From positions 248,001 through 312,000 of the forward strand of contig NZ_QOVF01000001.1 of NCBI RefSeq assembly GCF_008365385.1: a stretch of DNA of 64,000 nt. Direction: 5' to 3'. Within the stretch, counting starts at the first letter, position 1. Every line of letters begins with the position of its first letter. The position numbers and the translations under genes are program-made. Shown in pieces: positions 59,491-64,000 of this stretch. This DNA is from Halopseudomonas laoshanensis. GTDB lineage: Bacteria; Pseudomonadota; Gammaproteobacteria; Pseudomonadales; Pseudomonadaceae. Under the pieces are notes generated by a model, which saw nothing but the letters and a program-made list of their open reading frames with translations, did not search any database and had not been told where the DNA came from.

Positions 59491-60381
59491 ATGAGCAATC
59501 AGCCGCCGCCCGCCGACTCCGCTCGCGCGGAGCAGTTGGTTGCTCCGGCGGTTGCTGCGGCAATGACTCCCATGGGCTCAGGCCAGCAGGAAATGCCTTT
59601 TGCCATGGTCTATGGCAAAGCCGTCACGCAGATCCCGCAAGATTTGTATATTCCCCCCGAAGCGCTCGAGGTCTTCCTCGAAGCGTTTGAAGGCCCGCTC
59701 GACCTGTTGCTCTATCTGATCCGCAAACAGAATATCGATATTCTCGACATACCCGTGGCTGACATTACCAAGCAGTACATGGGCTATATCGAGTTGATGA
59801 CGGTAGTGCGCCTGGAATTGGCGGCCGAGTATCTGGTGATGGCGGCCATGCTCGCCGAAATCAAATCCCGCCTGTTGCTGCCCCGGCATCAGGAAGACGA
59901 GGATGAAGAGCACGACCCGCGTGCGGAACTGATTCGTCGGCTGCAGGAATACGAGCGTTTCAAGCAGGCCGCAGAGGAAATTGACGGGTTGTCGCGGGTC
60001 GGACGTGACCTGTCGCTGGCCAGCGCGGAGGCCCCTGAGTTTCAAAGCCGGCGGGCGCATCCGGAGGTGGACATGCAGGAGCTGATGCTCGCACTCAGTG
60101 ACGTGCTGCGGCGCGCCGATATGTTCGAGAGTCATCAGGTCACCCGGGAAATCCTCTCCACCCGCGAGCGTATGGCCGATGTGCTGGAGCGTTTGCGCGG
60201 ACAGCCATTTGTGCCTTTTGTCAGTCTGTTCAGTGTCAGCGAGGGTAAGCTGGGGGTGGTAGTCACCTTTATGGCGGTGCTTGAGCTGGTCAAGGAACAG
60301 TTGGTGGATCTGGTGCAAAGCGAAGCCTTCGCGCCTATTCACGTCAAAGTACGAGGTGAAGATGTCCCAGCCGAAACTTGA
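59491..60381 (+). CDS. scpA: Segregation and condensation protein A (kleisin)
   Basis: Kleisin subunit that links the two SMC heads with ScpB in chromosome condensation. The 296-aa protein has a 50-residue low-complexity extension, then EVFLEAFEGPLDLLLYLIRKQNIDILDIPVADITKQYMGYIE, the N-terminal SMC-neck-binding helices, and EYLVMAAMLAEIKSRLLLP. The C-terminal winged helix ends VVTFMAVLELVKEQLVDLVQ. The ATG at 59491 has only a weak ribosome site; internal ATG 59563 would remove the extension. It overlaps scpB by 20 nt. Confidence 0.94.
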   Translation: MSNQPPPADSARAEQLVAPAVAAAMTPMGSGQQEMPFAMVYGKAVTQIPQDLYIPPEALEVFLEAFEGPLDLLLYLIRKQNIDILDIPVADITKQYMGYIELMTVVRLELAAEYLVMAAMLAEIKSRLLLPRHQEDEDEEHDPRAELIRRLQEYERFKQAAEEIDGLSRVGRDLSLASAEAPEFQSRRAHPEVDMQELMLALSDVLRRADMFESHQVTREILSTRERMADVLERLRGQPFVPFVSLFSVSEGKLGVVVTFMAVLELVKEQLVDLVQSEAFAPIHVKVRGEDVPAET

Positions 60382-61141
60382 GCATATTATTGAGGCTGCG
60401 TTGCTGGCCGCCGGCAAACCCTTGTCACTGGATCGCTTGCGCGACCTGTTTGATGAGGGCCAGGCGCCAGGTCTGGATGCGCTGCGTGAAGCGCTCGGGC
60501 GGCTAGCGGAATACTACAACGGCCGCGCCATCGAACTGCGTGAAGTTGCCAGTGGGTGGCGGCTGCAGGTGCGTGAAGAGTTTTCGCCCTGGGTCAGCCG
60601 GCTGTGGGAAGAGCGGCCGCAACGCTACTCGCGGGCGATGCTGGAAACCCTGGCGCTGATCGCCTACCGTCAGCCGATTACCCGTGGCGAGATCGAAGAT
60701 GTGCGCGGCGTGGCAGTCAGCAGCCAGATCATCAAAACACTGCTCGAGCGCGAGTGGGTAAGGGTGGTCGGGCATCGCGACGTGCCAGGTCGACCTTCCA
60801 TGTACGCCACCACCCGTCAGTTCCTTGACCACTTCAATCTGCGCAGCCTCAGCGAGTTACCGCCGCTGGCGGCGATTCGTGACCTGGATCAGGAACCGGA
60901 GCTGGCGCTGCAGGATGAGGGTGCGGTGGATGACGTTGATACTCCCTGGATGCCGGTAGAGCCGTTGAAGGCCTTGGATGCTGCGGGCGCGGAAACCGGC
61001 TTTCACGCATTGCTGGACGAGCTGGGGGAAATGGAATTCAACCTGAAAACCGATTTTGATGATTATCAACCGCAGCGGTCGACCTCAGACCCAGATCAGG
61101 ACGATGACCCTGAAGCTAGCGCGGATCCTGACCAGCGCTGA
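60362..61141 (+). CDS. scpB: Segregation and condensation protein B
   Basis: Partner of ScpA, with tandem winged-helix domains. From ATG 60362 (GAGGTGAAG upstream, inside scpA) the protein is 259 aa. Signatures are HIIEAALLAAGKPLSLDRL, the conserved YSRAMLETLALIAYRQPITRGEIEDVRGV and RPSMYATTRQFLDHF. An acidic tail of about 70 residues follows the second domain and is longer than in the Bacillus protein. The 20-nt overlap with scpA implies coupled translation. Longer starts within scpA were rejected. Confidence 0.94.
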   Translation: MSQPKLEHIIEAALLAAGKPLSLDRLRDLFDEGQAPGLDALREALGRLAEYYNGRAIELREVASGWRLQVREEFSPWVSRLWEERPQRYSRAMLETLALIAYRQPITRGEIEDVRGVAVSSQIIKTLLEREWVRVVGHRDVPGRPSMYATTRQFLDHFNLRSLSELPPLAAIRDLDQEPELALQDEGAVDDVDTPWMPVEPLKALDAAGAETGFHALLDELGEMEFNLKTDFDDYQPQRSTSDPDQDDDPEASADPDQR

Positions 61142-61187
61142 GTTTATCTGGCTGGTCGACGGCCTTGGTGGTAATCTAGTCGGTCAT

Positions 61188-61229
61188 TATTTTCTACATC
61201 GTCTTCTCTACACTGTCTTTTCTACACCG
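61188..61229 (+). repeat. Three exact-length 14-bp tandem repeats in the rluB leader
   Basis: TATTTTCTACATCG, TCTTCTCTACACTG and TCTTTTCTACACCG follow one another without gaps, ending directly at the rluB Shine-Dalgarno (GGGAGG). The shared core is TYTTYTCTACAYYG. Only three copies and a uniform length point to a duplicated protein- or RNA-binding site rather than slippage. Confidence 0.6.
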
Positions 61230-61242
61230 GGAGGTGCCACGC

Positions 61243-62139
61243 ATGACCGATCATCCTACCAATTCTGACTCAACCTCTGTCAGCGGCGAAAAGCTGCAAA
61301 AGGTGCTTGCCCGCGTCGGGCTTGGTTCGCGCCGTGAGGTTGAGGCCTGGATCGAAGCCGGACGCATCAGCGTCAACGGCAAGCTCGCTACCCTGGGTTG
61401 CCGGGTCGACAGCCTGGACCAGATTCTGGTCGATGGTCGTCCGGTCAAGCGCGATATCGAAAATGAAGAAGCCCGCCGAGTCATGCTCTACAACAAGCCG
61501 GAAGGCGAAGTCTGTACCCGTGACGATCCCGAAGGTCGGCCTACCGTTTTTGATCGTTTGCCGCGGCTCAAGCATGGCCGCTGGATCAACATCGGCCGCC
61601 TCGATATCAACACTTCAGGCCTGTTGCTGTTCACCACCGACGGCGAACTGGCTAACCGCTTGATGCATCCGTCCTATCAGATGGACCGCGAGTACGCTGT
61701 GCGGGTCATGGGCGAAGTGGACGAGGAAATGATCGAGCGACTCAAGACCGGCGTTATGCTTGATGATGGTCCTGCGCGCTTCACCGACGTTGTGACCGCC
61801 GGTGGCGAGGGTATCAACCGCTGGTACCACGTGTGTCTGATGGAAGGCCGCAACCGTGAAGTGCGCCGCCTGTGGGAATCCCAGGGTATGCGCGTCAACC
61901 GCCTCAAGCGTGTACGTTTCGGGCCGGTGTTCCTTGGGCCAGAGTTGCCGGTGGGTCGCTGGCGCGAAATGAAGCAGAACGAAATCGATGCGTTGAGTCA
62001 GGAGGTCGGGCTCACTCCGATATCATTGCCAGCCATGAAGACTGCTGACCGGGAGAAGGCTCAGCGGCTTGCGCGCAAGCCTTCCATGCATCAGCCGCGT
62101 GCGGTTCGGCGTACCAAGGTGCCGCACAAGTCGCGTTGA
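61243..62139 (+). CDS. rluB: 23S rRNA pseudouridine(2605) synthase RluB
   Basis: Isomerises U2605 of 23S rRNA. From ATG 61243 the product is 298 aa; the S4 RNA-binding domain (about 15-75) is [22 protein letters not shown], and the RsuA/RluB-family catalytic segment is [26 protein letters not shown], with the catalytic Asp in GRLDINTSG. The closing [24 protein letters not shown] is also diagnostic. The GTG at 61234 is in frame but overlaps the ribosome site. A basic tail of about 50 residues ends TKVPHKSR. It may be transcribed with scpAB, 101 nt away. Confidence 0.94.
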   Translation: MTDHPTNSDSTSVSGEKLQKVLARVGLGSRREVEAWIEAGRISVNGKLATLGCRVDSLDQILVDGRPVKRDIENEEARRVMLYNKPEGEVCTRDDPEGRPTVFDRLPRLKHGRWINIGRLDINTSGLLLFTTDGELANRLMHPSYQMDREYAVRVMGEVDEEMIERLKTGVMLDDGPARFTDVVTAGGEGINRWYHVCLMEGRNREVRRLWESQGMRVNRLKRVRFGPVFLGPELPVGRWREMKQNEIDALSQEVGLTPISLPAMKTADREKAQRLARKPSMHQPRAVRRTKVPHKSR

Positions 62140-62165
62140 AACGCCTGTAGCTGCAGAGCTGGTCG

Positions 62166-63101
62166 TCAGCAGGCAATCCTGTTGCGACCAGCGCGCTTGG
62201 CGACATACATCAGCTTGTCACCGCGCTCCAGTAGACCCTCGTTGTTCTCTTCCGCTTTCAATGTTGCAACCCCCAGGCTTGCCGTCATCGGGATGGGGTC
62301 GCCATCAATTTCGAACTGCATCTGCGCAATGCTGCAACGAATCCGTTCAGCGACGAAGCGCGCGGCATGATTGTCGGTATTGCTCAGTACCACGACAAAC
62401 TCCTCACCACCCATACGGAATAGCTCGTCTACATCGCGCAGGCAACTGCGTGCACAGTTGACCACGGCTTTAAGCGCCGCGTCACCGTAGGCGTGCCCGT
62501 ACTTGTCGTTGATCTGCTTGAAATGGTCTATATCCAGCACCAGCAACGATAGAGGTGTGTGGTGGCGTGAGGAGAACTTCACTTCACGGGTCAGTGCCTG
62601 ATCAAGACCCAGGCGATTGCCGATGCCCGTCAGACTATCGTTCAAGGCTGAGTGCAGGGCAGCCCGGTACATCAGCGCGTTGCGCAAGGGATACAGCAGA
62701 TTGCCGAGCAATGTCTCCAGACTCTGTAGCTGTACTTCGCTGAAGCGTTTGTCACGAGTGAACTGAATCTCGCCCAGAAAGTCACCGGCATGCGTCATGC
62801 GGTAGTTGCAGCGGTGCATGCTTGGCACGCCCTTGCTTACTTTCACGGCGTGGGCGTCGTGGTGAAACTCAAGGCTGTTGAGGCCCATGAATTCCTGCAC
62901 GGCGGTGAAGAAAAGATCCAGTACCCGCTCAAGCTCCAGCGAGGTTTGCAGTTGCTGGGTGAGCCGCTGCTGCAGACCTAACACGGTCATGTGCTTGACT
63001 GCTTTTTCACGCTGGATAGCGACTGACGAAAGCTTTTTTTCACTGATGAGCTTCAGGCGCGCCGAGTCGAAGTCAATGGTGTTGCTGGTCGATAACGTCA
63101 T
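62166..63101 (-). CDS. Diguanylate cyclase (GGDEF domain)
   Basis: Makes cyclic di-GMP. From ATG 63101 the product is 311 aa. Residues about 20-145 are a helical and GAF-like sensory region (LERVLDLFFTAVQEFMGLNSLEFHHDA). Residues 148-308 are the GGDEF domain: DSLTGIGNRLGLDQAL, LDIDHFKQINDKYGHAYGDAAL, and the active site RMGGEEFVVVL, where GGEEF is a fully active variant. No I-site RxxD is evident five residues before the motif (DVDELFRM), so product inhibition may be absent. No membrane segment, so it is cytoplasmic. A TTG 30 nt upstream is less likely. Confidence 0.88.
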   Translation of the reverse strand: MTLSTSNTIDFDSARLKLISEKKLSSVAIQREKAVKHMTVLGLQQRLTQQLQTSLELERVLDLFFTAVQEFMGLNSLEFHHDAHAVKVSKGVPSMHRCNYRMTHAGDFLGEIQFTRDKRFSEVQLQSLETLLGNLLYPLRNALMYRAALHSALNDSLTGIGNRLGLDQALTREVKFSSRHHTPLSLLVLDIDHFKQINDKYGHAYGDAALKAVVNCARSCLRDVDELFRMGGEEFVVVLSNTDNHAARFVAERIRCSIAQMQFEIDGDPIPMTASLGVATLKAEENNEGLLERGDKLMYVAKRAGRNRIAC

Positions 63102-63209
63102 GGCTGCGCCTGCAGTAGAGTGTGATATCAATACACCATGCAGGGTTTGTGCCTATTATATTAAATTGTTATTAATCAAAGATTTGATTCGGATTGATCG
63201 GCAAAAAAA

Positions 63210-63241
63210 GGAAAAAGCGGCAAAAAGTTGCCGCTTTTTCC
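63210..63241. terminator. Rho-independent terminator after yciK
   Basis: A perfect 12-bp stem (GGAAAAAGCGGC / GCCGCTTTTTCC) with an 8-nt loop, followed on the reverse strand by TTTTTTT. It ends the leftward yciK transcript before the GGDEF gene. Confidence 0.9.
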
Positions 63242-63282
63242 AAAACGCGCGCGCTGGTCGAAAAGGGGTGACAAAAAACCGC

Positions 63283-64000
63283 CTACTGGGCGTCGAGGGC
63301 CTGGCCGTTGACGGTTTTGCTGTCGGGCCCCAGCAGATAGAGAAAGGCTGGCATTATTTGCGCAGGCTCTGGGTTCGTCTCGGGTGCCTCTCCTGGGTAG
63401 GCCGCAGCGCGCATGCTGGTCCGGGTGGCCCCGGGATTCAGGCTGTTGAAACGTATGGCGCTGGTACCTTCCTGTTCGTCGGCGAACACCTGCATCATGC
63501 CCTCCAGGGCAAACTTGCTCACCGCATAGGGTCCCCAGAAAGCCTTGCCTTTGCGGCCGACGCTGGAAGACACGCAGACCACGGATGCATCGGGAGCGGC
63601 GCGTAATAGCGGCATCATCGACTTGCTCAGCAGGAAAGGCGCGTTGACGTTGACCTGCATCAGTTGCAACCAGGCTTCAGCCTTGACGTTGTCGAGCATG
63701 GTGCGCGGGCCGAGCAGGGCGGCGTTGTGTACGAGGCCGTCGAGCTTGCCAAAGGTGTCGAACAGCTGATCAGCCAGATCCAGATAGTCTTTCTCCAGCG
63801 CAGTTTCCAGGTTTAGCGGGCAGAGCGCCGGCTGCGGAAAGCCGGAGGCTTCAATCTCATCGTAGACCGCTTCAAGTTTCGACGGCGTGCGGCCGATCAG
63901 TACCACGGTTGCCCCATGGCCAGCACAGCTCAGCGCGCAAGCACGGCCGATTCCGTCGCCGGCACCGGTGATCAATATCACACGATCCTTGAGCAGGTTC
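63283..64000 (-). CDS. yciK: YciK-type short-chain dehydrogenase, N-terminus beyond window
   Basis: An NAD(P)-dependent SDR oxidoreductase. The frame stays open to the window edge (NLLKDRVILITGAGDGIG), so the start codon lies outside; the GTG at 63981 is internal. The Rossmann motif is TGAGDGIGRA, the NAG-like motif HNAALLGPR, the catalytic Ser in VCVSSSVGRKG, and YxxxK in GPYAVSKFALEG, all intact. The sequence pattern around GPRTMLDNVKAEAWLQLMQVNVNAPFLL matches the YciK subgroup. The substrate is unknown. In related genomes yciK follows ubiG/gph, which would be upstream of it. Confidence 0.9.
   Translation of the reverse strand, partial: NLLKDRVILITGAGDGIGRACALSCAGHGATVVLIGRTPSKLEAVYDEIEASGFPQPALCPLNLETALEKDYLDLADQLFDTFGKLDGLVHNAALLGPRTMLDNVKAEAWLQLMQVNVNAPFLLSKSMMPLLRAAPDASVVCVSSSVGRKGKAFWGPYAVSKFALEGMMQVFADEQEGTSAIRFNSLNPGATRTSMRAAAYPGEAPETNPEPAQIMPAFLYLLGPDSKTVNGQALDAQ

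Overview
The window is a chromosomal segment of a gammaproteobacterium of the Pseudomonadaceae. The moderate GC content and gene content suggest a Halopseudomonas-like (P. pertucinogena group) organism. This rests on Pseudomonas-style gene neighbourhoods (flgFGHIJKL; ffs-dnaX-ybaB-recR; cpxR-cpxP-like-cpxA; trpS-scpA-scpB-rluB; a MASE2-type CyaB cyclase) and on protein resemblance judged by eye, not on a database search. No tRNA, insertion sequence, prophage or CRISPR array was seen, so this is core genome with some accessory genes rather than an island.

Layout. 1-7770: the distal flagellar rod/ring/hook operon, flgF (cut by the window edge) to flgL, all forward. 7800-10680: a reverse copper-efflux operon copA-cueR with a perfect CueR-type operator. 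10695-14141: a CPA1 cation/proton antiporter facing a thiopurine methyltransferase-AEC transporter pair. 14142-15121: two small membrane-protein genes; the first has a complete-looking sigma-54 promoter (two direct repeats, IHF site, -24/-12 element). 15122-18390: a reverse two-gene unit of an LPG-synthase-type flippase homologue and a metallophosphatase-like/GT4 glycosyltransferase fusion whose phosphatase motifs are all degenerate. 18593-21914: SRP 4.5S RNA, dnaX, ybaB, recR. 21937-29446: pirin, small exported protein, orphan solute-binding protein, SxxK serine hydrolase, YheU, TauE-type exporter and a 7TMR-DISM hybrid sensor kinase. 29561-35850: mnmC, a probable 29-aa membrane peptide, a beta-oxidation thiolase/FadB pair, and pterin carbinolamine dehydratase. 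35968-38173: HPP protein and an EamA permease separated by a terminator and a structured leader. 38232-43315: fumC, DUF2059, BolA, trhO, a DsbA-family protein, DUF6122, UPF0149. 43475-50186: recQ, a patatin/beta-barrel lipase, an LpxH-like phosphoesterase, cyaB. 50396-53296: HD-domain protein, Mpo1-like protein, AraC regulator plus nitroreductase. 53275-56500: a reverse envelope-stress cluster yciI - coiled-coil membrane protein - cpxR - spy/cpxP-like - cpxA. 56651-62139: a forward run rnm, yciO, trpS, scpA, scpB, rluB. 62166-64000: a GGDEF protein and the start-truncated yciK.

Functional themes are motility, envelope homeostasis (Cpx, PlpD-like lipase, putative glycolipid synthesis), RNA modification (MnmC, TrhO, YciO, RluB) and replication/repair (DnaX, YbaB, RecR, RecQ, ScpAB). 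The signals most worth follow-up are the sigma-54/IHF promoter ahead of an unknown 76-aa membrane protein, the pseudo-phosphatase/glycosyltransferase fusion, the structured leader before the EamA permease, the 29-aa peptide gene, and the three in-phase CpxR-like boxes inside the cpx cluster. All start sites were chosen by hand from Shine-Dalgarno (SD) spacing and family length.
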